From contig JAJGOT010000562.1 of the NCBI GenBank assembly GCA_022457155.1, positions 186,001-250,000 of the forward strand: 64,000 bases of DNA, written 5' to 3'. Below the pieces are notes generated by a model. It was not told the DNA's origin. It worked only from the letters and a program-made list of their open reading frames with translations, and did no database searches. The stretch is from Cladopsammia gracilis. Lineage: Eukaryota > Cnidaria > Anthozoa > Scleractinia > Dendrophylliidae. Shown here piece after piece: positions 1 through 11,044 of the stretch; position 1 is the stretch's first letter; every line of letters begins with the position of its first letter. The position numbers and the translations under genes were made by a program.

Positions 1-200
1 ATATGTTCAGAAATATTCCTATTTGTAAAAAAAACCCAAATTGTTTCTTTATTTGAGTAATATATGCTATTTTTTTAGTTTTTGCACAGGCTACGCATTT
101 TAGAGAGTGATATACTTTTCCTGAAACAACACACCATCAATTTTTATTTCCATCTCATTGAGTTTGTAAATTTAAGACAAAACACCAGAATATCTTTAGC

Positions 201-256
201 TATTAGCAAGTACCTGACTGGCCTGCCAAGATTAGCTTTTGTGGGCCTGTCTTGTA
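201..256 (+). pseudogene. Degenerate LRR-like exon relic
   Basis: After a tttag acceptor-like site the sequence reads, in one frame, a partial leucine-rich repeat (core KYLTGLPRLAFVGL) and then reaches a gtaaat donor-like site. The repeat phase differs from the clean 72-nt LRR exons elsewhere in the window. A second copy lies at about 26395-26450. It fits the LRR gene remnants downstream but is too decayed to be certain. Confidence 0.25.
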
Positions 257-418
257 AATTATATAATAGTTAACTAAGTTAGACTTTTGTTGTTGTTGTT
301 GACCTTATATCTAATCGAGGCCAGCTAAAATCATTCTGAAAACTCAAATTACAGTTATTACAATGATCACAATAGAGTGTCAATTATTCAGTCATCGTTT
401 GGAACTGCATAAAACATG

Positions 419-424
419 CATACA
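419..424. repeat. Target site duplication CATACA (left)
   Basis: CATACA directly precedes the left terminus and recurs at 17062-17067 directly after the right terminus. The same hexamer flanks the collapsed copy at 26615-26620 and 29754-29759. Confidence 0.75.
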
Positions 425-599
425 AGTAGTAGTCTAGGGTCAGATTTAACCTTGTTTCGGCATTCCCCTGCACTCCCTTGCATTCCCCTCATTAGCTATG
501 CTTAATCATGACGTCACAATATGCCTTCCTGAATACTAATTTGCATTTCCATGTTTAATAAATGAATATTAATAAATGGAATCCCTTTTCATGACGTCA

Positions 600-1522
600 A
601 TACCTATACCTTTTGTGTTATTCGGAAACAATAGAAACAATAGGTTTGTCTAAACTTGCCCGCACTATTCCAACTCACTTCAAAACTAAACACAACACAG
701 ATATCCCTTACAGACATAGATCAAAATAACATGCCTTGACCAGGACTCGAACCTGGGTTACTGCGGCCACAACGCAGTGTCTTAACCACTAGACCATCAA
801 AGCTGTGGCCGATATTATAGCTGAATAAACTAGTTAGAGGTTTCCGAAACATTCAAGCTTAGAAGCAATAAAATTGCACAGTATAAAAAAAACACTTCTT
901 ATTCGTATCTACCGCAACATTCTTATTGCCACTTCATCGCTACACTCTATATCGATTTTCAGTTTCCCAACCATCACCCACCTTAAGTTGTAATTTCTTT
1001 ACCGGACACTCAACTCTAAATTTGCATGGAAAATTAGCACCTCAGAAAACTTAACAAAACAGCCAATTACATGTGCGTGCTAAAACAATAAACCCCCACT
1101 TTGATTAAGTTCAAATAAATTTAATAATAAAAAAACGCATTAACGTTACATCAAATCATTTGTCAACAAAAGCTGTTTTATTTAGAACAACTCAAATCCA
1201 TGTACTCCACAAATGATAAGACTGAATCAAGAACAAAATATTAGAATGAAATTACTTGAGGGACGTAGCGTGAATTCACTATAAGGCCATAGCACAGTCC
1301 TAAAGCTTTGTTGGCTTTTTTCGGAAACAAAAGTTTCTTCTAATAAACGATTTTACGTTTGGTTCATCTTCGTGTTCGTAAATCCACTTTGTTTTACCTT
1401 TTAATAATGTCTTCATTTAACTGGAGAACTCGGACGGGGGGTGTAAGGATTTTGGGAACTGGTATATTTCTATAAAGCTACGTTTATCATCCAAGAGGTA
1501 ATAACACAAAAGGTATAGGTAT
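600..1522 (+). mobile_element. Nested TIR element carrying tRNA-His (arm insertion)
   Basis: Ends with inverted termini ATACCTATACCTTTTGTG and complement, flanked by TGACGTCA at 592-599 and 1523-1530. The empty site with one TGACGTCA is in the right arm at 16887. Because the target is itself a palindrome, the true TSD could be shorter (ACGT). The element contains a tRNA-His-like gene and AT-rich sequence with no protein. A larger relative with two arms occupies 26796-29578. Confidence 0.7.
733..803 (-). tRNA. tRNA-His (GTG), inside a transposon
   Basis: The 71-nt cloverleaf is intact: acceptor GCTTTGA pairs with TCAAGGC (one G-U), the D arm is GTCTAGTGGTTAAGAC, and the anticodon arm is CTGCG/TTGTGGC/CGCAG with anticodon GTG. 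The T arm is CCAGG/TTCGAGT/CCTGG. The internal A and B boxes of a Pol III promoter are present. It sits in a mobile element and recurs at 26929-26999 and 29376-29446. It may be a functional gene carried along, or a Pol III promoter used by the element. Confidence 0.75.
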
Positions 1523-3945
1523 TGACGTCAGTAGTATATCCCAGATGCTTGGGAGAATTTATTCATATATGCAGCAGCCCTGAGTTAATGAGGTAGGACC
1601 TGTTTGAACAAGGAAACTGGACAAACCGGTTTTGAGGTAATGAGATGCAGGTCATGTACGTCAGGGGAGGGAAAAGTGAATTTAATTTCGTCAGCGTAAT
1701 GAGAAGGAGGTTTAATAAAATTGAGCTTTGTAAGAGAGAAGCGTGTGGTATGATAGTACTACGATTCCACCCAACCATCCGGGTGCTGGTTTGAATATAA
1801 AGGCAAACGAACAATGGGGAGGGTGTTAACTAATGAGGAGTAACTGTCAAACCAGTTTAAATCAGGTTGATCACGTATTTATCTGGACCGGTTTTATTGA
1901 CTGGACTAACAGGTTTTTTCCCTGTGCTATGATTATTCACCCCATCTCCCTGAAGGTTGAACTCATAACAATAGGACAAGACACAATATTTAATGGCATC
2001 AAAATTATTTTATTGAGTAAACAAAAACAATGATTACAAACAGTTCTGTTTACAAAGACTGTGATATTTTTGTTTATTTTACACGCAATCAATTTTCCAA
2101 GGTCTCTTACCACATTGATTTATCTTTTCTGCATAATTGTCTCTGAAGTGTAGGTCTTTTGCTCTTTTCTTGACCTTTAATGACCACATCCGCTTCAGTT
2201 TAAAGTATTGTTTGGTTTAAAAAAAAAAAAAACGAAATGTGCGCTTTCAATTCACTTGGCTTAAACGCTAAATAATTATGTGTAAACGGTTCTTTAAAAG
2301 AGTTAAACAAAATTCAATTTGTGAGTGCATTTTCTTTGCCAATGGTTTGAACTAAAGAATTAAGCTTACTGTAATCAAAATATAAACTCAATGCAAGCAT
2401 GACTTAAAAGACTTAAATGACTTAAATATAACTTAGTGATATTTTACGTAGCGAAACCTTAATAAGCGAGCGCTCTGTGTATTTGTAGAACTTCTTTCTT
2501 AAACACAAGAAAGACAAGTTAACCAATGAAGTTGGTTGAGAGCCTTTGTTACCAATTACCAACTTGGATCGTGACTTAGATGCAGAGGAAACTTTTTAGG
2601 AAACGCCAGGAAAGCACAACAAATTTTTGTTTGGTTTCACAGTGAGACATTTTCTTAAGAAACTGATTGATCATAACAACATCAACATTAGTAATTGAGC
2701 GAACGCGAAAATGTTCTTTTATTAACAAGTTTTAATATGCACTGAAATAAAGTTAGCGGATATCTCGATTTGACAACGACCAATACGGCGATTTTCAGGT
2801 CTCAACACAAATGAAACTGAAACAATCCATTCAGACCATTCATCATACGAAAAGTCTACTTTCGAACTAAAAGCCTTTTCTGCGGTATGATTATTAGAAA
2901 ATCAAAAAAACCCAAAACAAAATTGCATGACAAAACGAATAACAACAAACAGTGTACTTGCTTTATAATTTACCAACATACAAAAAAAAAGAGCAAAACG
3001 TTTCGTTACTTCAGTCGTTATATTAATTTCTTTCTCTTACACTGAACTAAATTTGCATGCGAAATTAACACCTCGGTCTAAAACAAAACAGCCATGCTTA
3101 GACTACAAAGCCACACGTTTAATAATAACATAACTCATCAAAGTTATATCAAATCGCTATGTCGAGAAAAGCGGGTTTTATTTACAACCATTCAAATCCA
3201 TGCACAGCACAGTCAAATGATAAGGAAATCAAACTTAACGATGGAACCGATCGTCTTCTTCCTTGAAATACTTTTAACGCTTGGTTATATCAATCAATAA
3301 AGCCGAGTTCGCACCTTTACATTTATCATCCAATAAATTAACTTGTTGGATTCGAGGCTGTTTTCAGAAATCCTTGATCACATTTATTTTTAATAAAGTA
3401 ACCAGATAACCAAAGCAAAGGTGCATGTCCAAACGAATAACAACAAACAATATACGTACCCGCTTTATATTAAATTTAACAACTTTACTCGAAAGAAAAG
3501 TAACTGGGCTGCGATTGTTTTAAGCGTGACGAATGAACGTTCAATTAGTGATAACAGTTTAGGAACGAATTAACAATGCTTTTCTTGAAGTCAAGGATTG
3601 TTTGAATTCGCAGCGCTATTCGCGTACCAACGGCGAACCTTTCCTGTCAGTTGAATTTAAGCGGCCATTTATAAAAACATAATGAACTAAAACAACTTCT
3701 GTTTAAACAACGTGTAAACGTAAGCGTTGCTTCAAACATAGCGAAAGCATGTTCGCATGGAATGGAAAAATATAAGCTACATGAAGTTATATTATACGTA
3801 GCGAAACCTAGCGAGCGTTCCGCTGTTTATTTGTGGAACTTCTTTAGACAAGTTAAACAATAAACTTGAAAGCCATTGTTATCAATTGCCAACTTTGAGC
3901 GTAATTGACATGCAGAGGAAACTTTTAGGAAACGCGAGGCTTATT

Positions 3946-5696
3946 AACTCCTGCGCATAGCGGCATGAGGTTAAAACATGGGCTCGGTTTTTCTTTGTGT
4001 CACGATTTTGCATGCAAATTTATGCACGCATATTTTAGTGTACGCGAACTCGCCCCTGCCTCCCCTAGAAAATTATTTTTTGTCCCCTATTGTTATAAAG
4101 GCTTCAGGAAGGTTAAACCAATCAGAATCCGTCTACTGAGCGCATGTCTGGATTTTAGGGGGGACTAGAGAGAACCGGTTTGTCACTCGGAGAAGATTCA
4201 GATTTCAAACAAATATGGCTCCTTCTGTACTCTACACTTCAATTTTTCAGACGTTCATTTTCCATTACCAAAATGTAAACACGCCTTTTAAGACATCGAA
4301 ATGGAAAGAAAAAGTCCTTAAGACGATTTGTATTTCTCTGAAGTGGCGGTTAGAGAGCTGAAAGCGATGGAATCTTCCTGTGATTTATAACAAAGCGGGA
4401 CATCTGGAAGCGCGAAGCAGCAGACTTTACTAAGAATTTTCAAGCATTCCTGGAAAACTACGGTAAAGAAAATAACATTTTTGAATGTCCATTTACTTTG
4501 TAAGAAACATTTCATAGACTGTCTGTTCTTCGACATGTCCTAAAATTTGCTTGCGTTGCTGACACGGCTTCCTCGATGCGATAATTTAACGCATTTTGCT
4601 CTTGAGACTAAACTAATAGATATTTGAATAAAACGTTCAACTGAGAGAATTCGTTCTTTTTTCCTGTGTAAAGGCAAATTGCGATTAAACTTGCGATTAA
4701 AGGCAAATTGCGATTAAACTAGTAACTGAAATTAATAAGTTAGATGGTGCTTTCTAAAATAAAGTTTGCTTTCAAGATTTTTTGATTCGCGAAAACATTA
4801 TGCGAATCATCTTTACAGATAAGAATGGCATTCTATATACACAGGAAAAGTCGGAAATTTTAGAAAACACTAGATATAAATAAAGCAGGTTGCAGAATTT
4901 AATTATTATTTTGTGATCAATTCGCCCGCGCTGCAGTTAGGATAAATAAATCGCCAAGCCTTCCGGAAGCAGAAAATCACTGAATTCTGATAAGCGTTTA
5001 ACTCTTTTATTCAAGGGAAAGACATTTTCATTCAAGGAAATATGAGTTTCATTGAAACGTGTTGACCTTTAGAACAAATATTTTGGATTCATGATCATGA
5101 ATCGAATTACATTTCACACGAAATTTGCATATATGAAATCAAACAGGGGGGTCATGATGCGTCACGCAATATTTTTATTAAAATGTTTCACAGTTTTGAC
5201 ATTATAAAAGCAGAATCTCCTGAATCCGATTACATGTATTTTTTTTCATTATCTCAGATAAATTTAGAACTTCCAAAAATTTATTGGAAATTTGGGCAGG
5301 AGGAGGGGTCTCTGGGGCTTGGAAATACAGGTGGGAGGGAGGGGGGGGAGTCTAGCGGGCCAGGAAATCCGGGCGGAGGGGGAGGGGTCAAACAGTCTTG
5401 CCGTCCGACGGTTGGGGGGGGGGGGGTGGATTCTTTCTGGAATAACCCAATGAAATAGAAATAATTCACGGTTTGGGAAGTATTAGACTAGTGTGGGTTT
5501 GATAAGGAATCAACAAATTAAATATTCCAAGCGAGTACAGAAAAATTGGTAGCTTCAATCAACATGTCTTGTGTGATGATACAATGTGTGTCATGCAAAA
5601 TTCGTTGACGGGGGAGGGGTGCGTGACCCGTTTAAAATAAACCGTAAAACTTTCTTACGCAAGCGCATGAGTGTAGGCTACAATAGTAGCCTCTTG
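3946..5696. mobile_element. Unclassified insertion in the left arm
   Basis: Absent from the right arm, where the uninterrupted sequence is near 12960. TTATT occurs at both edges (3941-3945 and 5697-5701). No coding region is convincing. It contains a G-rich tract (about 5296-5430, with a long G run near 5415) and a short block (TGCATGCAAATTTATGCACG) also found in the composite element of the other arm. No clear terminal inverted repeats are seen. Confidence 0.5.
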
Positions 5697-6785
5697 TTAT
5701 TGGGAAAGCAGGACAATTTTTTTTGGTTTCACAGGGAGACATTTTCTTTAGAAAGTGATTGACCATAACAACAACACTATGTTTTTGAGCAAACGCTAAA
5801 ATGTTCTCTATTTTAACAAGCTTTAATAAGCACTGAAACAAAGTTAACAATGTCTTTAAAGTAATTTACTGTGAATACTATTTACAACAACCGAAACGGC
5901 CATTCATCATTCGAAAAGTCTACTTTCCAACTAAAAGCCTTTTTCTGCGGTACAATTAGAGAATCAAAAAACGCAAGGCAAAGTTACATGTTCAAACGAA
6001 TACTCGGCAGCAAACAATGTACCCGCTTTGTAATTTACCAACATACACATCACAAGTTTACTTTACGCGACAGAAAAGTAACTGAGCTGTGATTCTTTTA
6101 AGCGGTAACGAATTAAGGGCGAATTAATGATAACAGTTTAGGGATGAATTAGCAATGCTTTTCTTAAAATCGAGTATTGCTTGGATGTGCAGCGCTATTC
6201 GCGTGCTAAAGAGAAACGACACGAGTTCAAAATATTCTTTTTAACTACAATTAAGCTGTCTCAGGGGTAATTGAACTATTCATTTGTATTTGCATACTGT
6301 TGAAAACACGAGATCGTAATAAGATATTACGTAATGTTTGTGTAAAAATATGTGATTTTGTTGGTCCGTATTACCGTTCGCACTAAATTTTTGCGGGTTC
6401 TAATTTTTCTAATTTATATTCCCGCAAACATTTTCTCCTTAAAAAATAACGGCTCCGCTGTCGAAACTATATACAAACTGATCATTATATAGTAATAAAC
6501 GTAATATAAAATCGTGTAGGTGCCCATTTACTAAATAAACGTCTCTTTCGTTAAGAAAATGCCACTGATAACTCAAGTGATAATGCATCAAATGGTTCCG
6601 TTGTTATTGCTGATCGATCCATTGCCAGAGAATCAAATCAGCCACACTGACTAGGGCACAAAAGTTAGTTCCTGCAAAACACCAAAATTTAAAAGTTACT
6701 GAAACGACAAACAATAGATTGGAGTCATTCAGCGCGAATTCAAGAGCAACTTAGACCGACCCGCTGGAGTAGCTCATTGAAACCC

Positions 6786-7069
6786 AGAGTAACTCAGAAC
6801 ATTTGAGTGAGAAACTCAGAGTACTTGAGCGAGTAACTAAGACCATTTGATTGAGCAACTCAGAGCGGTTGAGTGCGCAACCGACTTAGAGCAACTCGGA
6901 GCAACTCAGAGTAACTCAGAGCAACTCAGAGTCAGAGTAACTCAGAGCGACTCAAAGTAACTCAGAGCGACTCAGAGCAACTCAGAGTAACTCAGAGTAA
7001 CTCAGAGCAACTGAGAGTAACTCAGAGCAACTCAGAGTAACTCAGAGTAACTCAAAGCAACTCAGAGCA
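6786..7069 (+). repeat. 10-bp minisatellite GAGYAACTCA (left arm)
   Basis: Runs of GAGTAACTCA and GAGCAACTCA alternate for about 280 bp, cleanest from 6893 onward. The inverse array lies at 10266-10557 in the other arm. It lies just beyond the 3' end of the zinc-finger gene. Confidence 0.85.
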
Positions 7070-7302
7070 ATTCAAACGATGATACAGGGTCGATAACAGA
7101 TGAGACTTACTGTTTTAAGAGTAATCTAAAAAACACTCTTGCTGCTTGACCTCCTTGTTGATCTGTGTTTAGTCATTTTGACATAAGACCAGTCACAGCA
7201 TAGGTCAAAGACTACAATACTCAATATTTCAAGAATGACATTTATTAAAGACAATTGCAAAACAATGCATTACAGTAAATCCCCTCTCCGTCTAATTCAT
7301 TT

Positions 7303-7809
7303 TTAATGGAATTGATCTGACTTTGTATAAAAACTATCGTAATATTTTCTCTTTCTTGCTGTGTAAGTCAAGTCTTCATCTTCATTCGACGTTTCTTTAG
7401 GTACTAGGTCGTCCTGGTCAAACAGTCTGTTCAATAAATATTTTCGTGTATTGACTGCTGCCTCAGCGGCCTCCGAATAATCCATATCATCATCTTGCAT
7501 AAAGCTATGCAATGTTTTCATGATCTTTTTATGCAGTGGGTCAGTTCTAAGATCACGATACCACTTTAGATAGTGCAGATACAACCTTCGTAGCCTCTTT
7601 CTGTAAACAGGGAGTAAAAGATTAGATGCTTGAACCTCCGCAACGTCTTGTGGCAAACCCTGCATCGTGTTTTCTTTCACCTGCTCTTCCCAGGTAGAGC
7701 TAAGATCATTAATAACTTCCTCACGTAACTTATCCCAAGGATCAGTATCATCATTTTCAGCGTCACTAGCTATGCTTTTCTGGTCTTCGTCTTCGTCATC
7801 ATCACCCTT

Positions 7810-7848
<39 letters not shown>

Positions 7849-8157
7849 GTCGTCATCATCACCAACATCATTATCATCGTCATCTTTCTCCTCTTCTTCT
7901 TCTTCTTCTTCTTCTTCTTCTTCTTCTTCTTCTGCTTCTTCTTTTAATTTCTCTTTCTCTATCCGACGCATTGCCTTTTCATATTCCTCAAATTCGTTTC
8001 CATCATACACATTATCTGGAGAATTCTCTCTCATTCTATACTGGCTGGTCATCTCTTCTTGGTCTTGCTCTAGGCGTTTATTACAACCTTGCTTCTCGTG
8101 TCGATCTCTGTTGTATTTTCGGCTGAAAACTCTTTCACAGAATTGACAAGAATGCAT
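7303..8157 (-). CDS. Zinc-finger protein with long acidic tracts
   Basis: An ATG-started 284-aa ORF. The N-terminus has a single CCHC-type finger (C4, C7, H20, C25). A charged region follows, with almost uninterrupted Glu and then Asp tracts at about residues 75-130, the Asp tract encoded by an (ATC/ATG)n microsatellite. A predicted helical C-terminal domain (about 165-284) contains the core RRLYLHYLKWYRDLRTD. The family is not recognised; a DNA-binding or accessory role is inferred from the finger alone. The C-terminal 118 codons lie inside the palindrome arm and are duplicated at 9677-10036, while the N-terminal half lies in the unique centre. The stop codon is followed by arm sequence shared with the other copy. 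Confidence 0.7.
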
Positions 8158-8729
8158 TTTGACCCACGATGGTTACTCGATGTTGACTTATTGTAAAATG
8201 AGTACGGCCACATCGCCTTGCTCATTTATATAGCTGAGTCACTCAAAAGGGTTTTTGTTAATTTAGTATGTCCTTTTGTAACAAACGAGGTCGATTGTAC
8301 TTGACATTAGCCTAAAATAAAAATTGTGAAACCTTATACCAAACACGAAAAACCAGTACAACTCGTTCCAAAAAAATATATATAATAGACAAAGTTATCA
8401 AACGTATAACTGCCACTATCTTATTTACCGTATCGGATAGATTTCCTATGGTTACAACTAACCATTAACGATTTAACGAGATAAATTTTATAAGAAGTGG
8501 TCCTGATACAGGACAGAAAACGTTTTACGGAAATCAACGTTGTGCTTAGAGACGTCTCCATAAAATAAAAATGAAAGATCGATTCCCATCGTACCCATTT
8601 CTACATATTATCACACAGGATGGAAGGTATGTCAAGCATCTTTAATATTGAATGTTGAAAAACATTTACAAACATTTATAATAACAATGCAAGAAAGCTA
8701 TTAACAAGCAACGGATGGGTCAATACTGT

Positions 8730-9041
8730 TCAAAAGTTCACCCAGCCAGGTTTGAAGGTTGCTTCATCAGGATGGTCTTTCAACCAACTGCGTACCATCG
8801 CATCATCATAAACATGCCCTTTCAACTGAGAAGGGGTTATGATGATATTGTTGCGGTCGGTGACAACGTATTGCCTGCCAGTCTTAGAGTATTCTCCTGG
8901 ACGGTCAAATTTAGTGGAATCAGGCTCTTCCTCGGTTTTGAAATTTCTTTTCGGAATGTTGTCGTCTAAACTCCTATTAAAGAAATTTGGGTTCCAACGA
9001 GGTGGAAACGAATGCAGTGTGATGTCTTGACAAGGAACAGG
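8730..9041 (-). pseudogene. Minus-strand coding fragment without a start codon
   Basis: An open frame of 103 codons ends at TGA (8732-8730) and is closed upstream by TAG at 9044-9042. The reading looks protein-like rather than random (for example VRSWLKDHPDEATFKPGW near the C-terminus). No ATG opens it; the only Met is about 20 codons from the end. Its family is not recognised. It abuts, head to head, the SLOG-like ORF that also lacks a start, so both probably lost their 5' ends at the same junction, or both are spliced exons. It was found by reading the strand directly. Confidence 0.45.
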
Positions 9042-9675
9042 CTATGTGTTATACACTGGTGGTTGCGGTGAGTTAGATCTTTTGGCGGAAGGACTGGGTC
9101 GAAAGTATGGTTTTCAAGTAGAGGTCAAGATAGGGCCACGTCATCTCAGGGCCAAAACTATTACACCGTTACCGAGAGAAACGTTGATCCAAGCGAACCC
9201 TTATTTGCATCATGCCAGCAAATCACTCGATAGACCATTAAACATGACAAAGAACAGTTACGCGCGAGAACTCTTTCAAAGAAACTTTTTTATTGTCAAG
9301 GATGTTCGCATCGTGTATGCATTTGGCGAGTTGAATGCAGAAAAAAATCAAGTCAAAGGTGGAACGGGATGGTCTGTCCAATTGGCGTTGGATTTAAACA
9401 AAGAGGTATATGTCTACGACATTCCTAGTAAGAAGTGGTACCAACCCTTTTTCTTTCGCTGGAACGGTGAAGGTCGTTGGGTAAAAGAATTTGGTTTTCA
9501 ACCACTACATGGTTATCCAACCCTACATAAATCCAGTGCCATAATTGGTACCCGTTACATTAGAGAAAATACTAAGCAAGAACTAAGAGATCTCTTTCGA
9601 AGAACCTTTTGTTTGGATCAGGACATCCATCAATTGGACAAGGCTTTACAAGGACTGAGATTCAAAGACGTTTGA
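9031..9675 (+). CDS. SLOG-like (DprA/LOG-related) Rossmann protein, 5' incomplete
   Basis: Open from just after TGA at 9028-9030 to TGA at 9673-9675. The first usable codon near the N-terminus is a GTG at 9046, so the true start may be lost or in an upstream exon. Motifs include a glycine-rich start (LYTGGCGELDLLAEGLG), a central FIVKDVRIVYAFGE strand and KGGTGWSVQLALDLNKEVYV. This is the layout of SLOG domains, which bind nucleotides or nucleotide-derived ligands. The GGTGW...AL segment is the usual ligand-site signature. Family membership is from motif reading only. It lies in the unique centre of the palindrome, immediately before the right arm, divergent from the 8730-9041 fragment. A role in sensing or in controlling the element is speculation. 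Confidence 0.6.
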   Translation, partial: QGTGYVLYTGGCGELDLLAEGLGRKYGFQVEVKIGPRHLRAKTITPLPRETLIQANPYLHHASKSLDRPLNMTKNSYARELFQRNFFIVKDVRIVYAFGELNAEKNQVKGGTGWSVQLALDLNKEVYVYDIPSKKWYQPFFFRWNGEGRWVKEFGFQPLHGYPTLHKSSAIIGTRYIRENTKQELRDLFRRTFCLDQDIHQLDKALQGLRFKDV

Positions 9676-9676
9676 A

Positions 9677-10036
9677 CAGGGTTTGCCACAAGACGTTGCG
9701 GAGGTTCAAGCATCTAATCTTTTACTCCCTGTTTACAGAAAGAGGCTACGAAGGTTGTATCTGCACTATCTAAAGTGGTATTGTGATCTTAGAACTGACC
9801 CACTGCATAAAAAGATCATGAAAACATTGCATAGCTTTATGCAAGATGATGATATGGATTATTCGGAGGCCGCTGAGGCAGCAGTCAATACACGAAAATA
9901 TTTATTGAACAGACTGTTTGACCAGGACGACCTAGTACCTAAAGAAACGTCGAATGAAGATGAAGACTTGACTTACACAGCAAGAAAGAGAAAATATTAC
10001 GATAGTTTTAATACAATGTCAGATCAATTCCATTAA
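9677..10036 (+). pseudogene. Mirror copy of the zinc-finger gene 3' end
   Basis: Encodes the same C-terminal 118 residues as 7303-7662, in the opposite orientation, with a few substitutions (for example R to C in the WYRDLRTD segment and Y to N near the end) and the same stop. No finger, no acidic region and no ATG are present. It follows the SLOG-like stop codon by one base. It marks the exact inner edge of the right arm. Confidence 0.8.
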
Positions 10037-10265
10037 AAATGAATTAGACGGAATGGGGATTTTCTGTAATGCATTGTTTTGTAATTGTCTTTAATAAATG
10101 TCATTCTTGAAATATTGAGTATTGTAGTCTTTGACCTCTGCTGTGACTGGTCTTATGTCAAACTGAATAAACACAGATCGACAAGGAGGTCAAGCAGCAA
10201 GAGTGTTTTTTAGATCACTCTTACAACAGTAAGTCTCATCTGTTATCGACCCTGTATCATCGTTT

Positions 10266-10557
10266 GAATTGCTCTGAGTTGCTTTGAGTTACTCTGAGTT
10301 ACTCTGAGTTGCTCTGAGTTACTCTCAGTTGCTCTGAGTTACTCTGAGTTACTCTGAGTTGCTCTGAGTCGCTCTGAGTTACTTTGAGTCGCTCTGAGTT
10401 ACTCTGACTCTGAGTTGCTCTGAGTTACTCTGAGTTGCTCCGAGTTGCTCTAAGTCGGTTGCGCACTCAACCGCTCTGAGTTGCTCAATCAAATGGTCTT
10501 AGTTGCTCGCGCAAGTACTCTGAGTTTCTCACTCAAATGTTCTGAGTTCCTCTGAGT
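10266..10557 (-). repeat. 10-bp minisatellite (right arm)
   Basis: Inverse complement of the 6786-7069 array, units TGAGTTACTC and TGAGTTGCTC. Unit number and order are almost the same as in the left arm. Confidence 0.85.
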
Positions 10558-11044
10558 TACAATGAGCTACTCCAGCGGGTCGGTCTAAGTTGCTCTTGAA
10601 TTCGCGCTGAATGACTCCAATCTATTGTTTGTCGTTTCAGTAACTTTTAAATTTTGGTGTTTTGCAGGAACTAACTTTTTTAACGAAAGAGACGTTTATT
10701 TAGTAAATGGGCACCAACACGATTTTATATTACGTTTATTACTATATAATGATCAGTTTGTATATAGTTTCGACAGCAGAGCCGTTATTTTTTAAGGAGA
10801 AAATGTTTGCGGGAATATAAATTAGAACAAGAAGCTGTACACAGCTTGAACTCGTGGCGCCTTTAACTCATTGCAGCATTGATTCCCAAGTGATTTGAGT
10901 GCTTTTACAGAGAAACATAAGCTTAAAATTATGTCTAATCAAAGGCTCCTAAGAGCCAACCCGAGAAGAAGAAATGCTAACGCGTAACGCGTAACGCAAT
11001 ATTGCCGTAATAGCTTACGTTTTCACACTGACACAGTTCGATGT

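Larger units (their letters stand above)
425..7662 (+). repeat. Left arm of the palindrome
   Basis: Inverse complement of 9677-17061. It contains no gene except the 3' part of the zinc-finger gene at its inner end. Arm-specific features are the tRNA-bearing element at 600-1522 and an insertion at 3946-5696. A stretch of about 1.27 kb present in the right arm (14730-16005) is missing here near 2410-2440. Within the arm, a block with the motif CCAGTTACTTTTCT (inverse strand) recurs about every 750-820 bp. Short ORFs in 1530-3940 and 5700-6770 are mirrored in the other arm and look non-coding. Confidence 0.85.

Noticed and set aside
5281..5469. Pro-rich or Gly-rich ORFs
   Set aside because: By-products of the G-rich tract, open on both strands.
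5871..6092. 73-codon ORF mirrored at 12565-12786
   Set aside because: Kept in both arms only because the arms are copies; no domain, low-complexity AT-rich sequence, and it lies within a diverged non-coding repeat.
7667..8146. 159-residue Ser-rich ORF on the + strand
   Set aside because: Antisense shadow of the Asp/Glu microsatellite in the zinc-finger gene.
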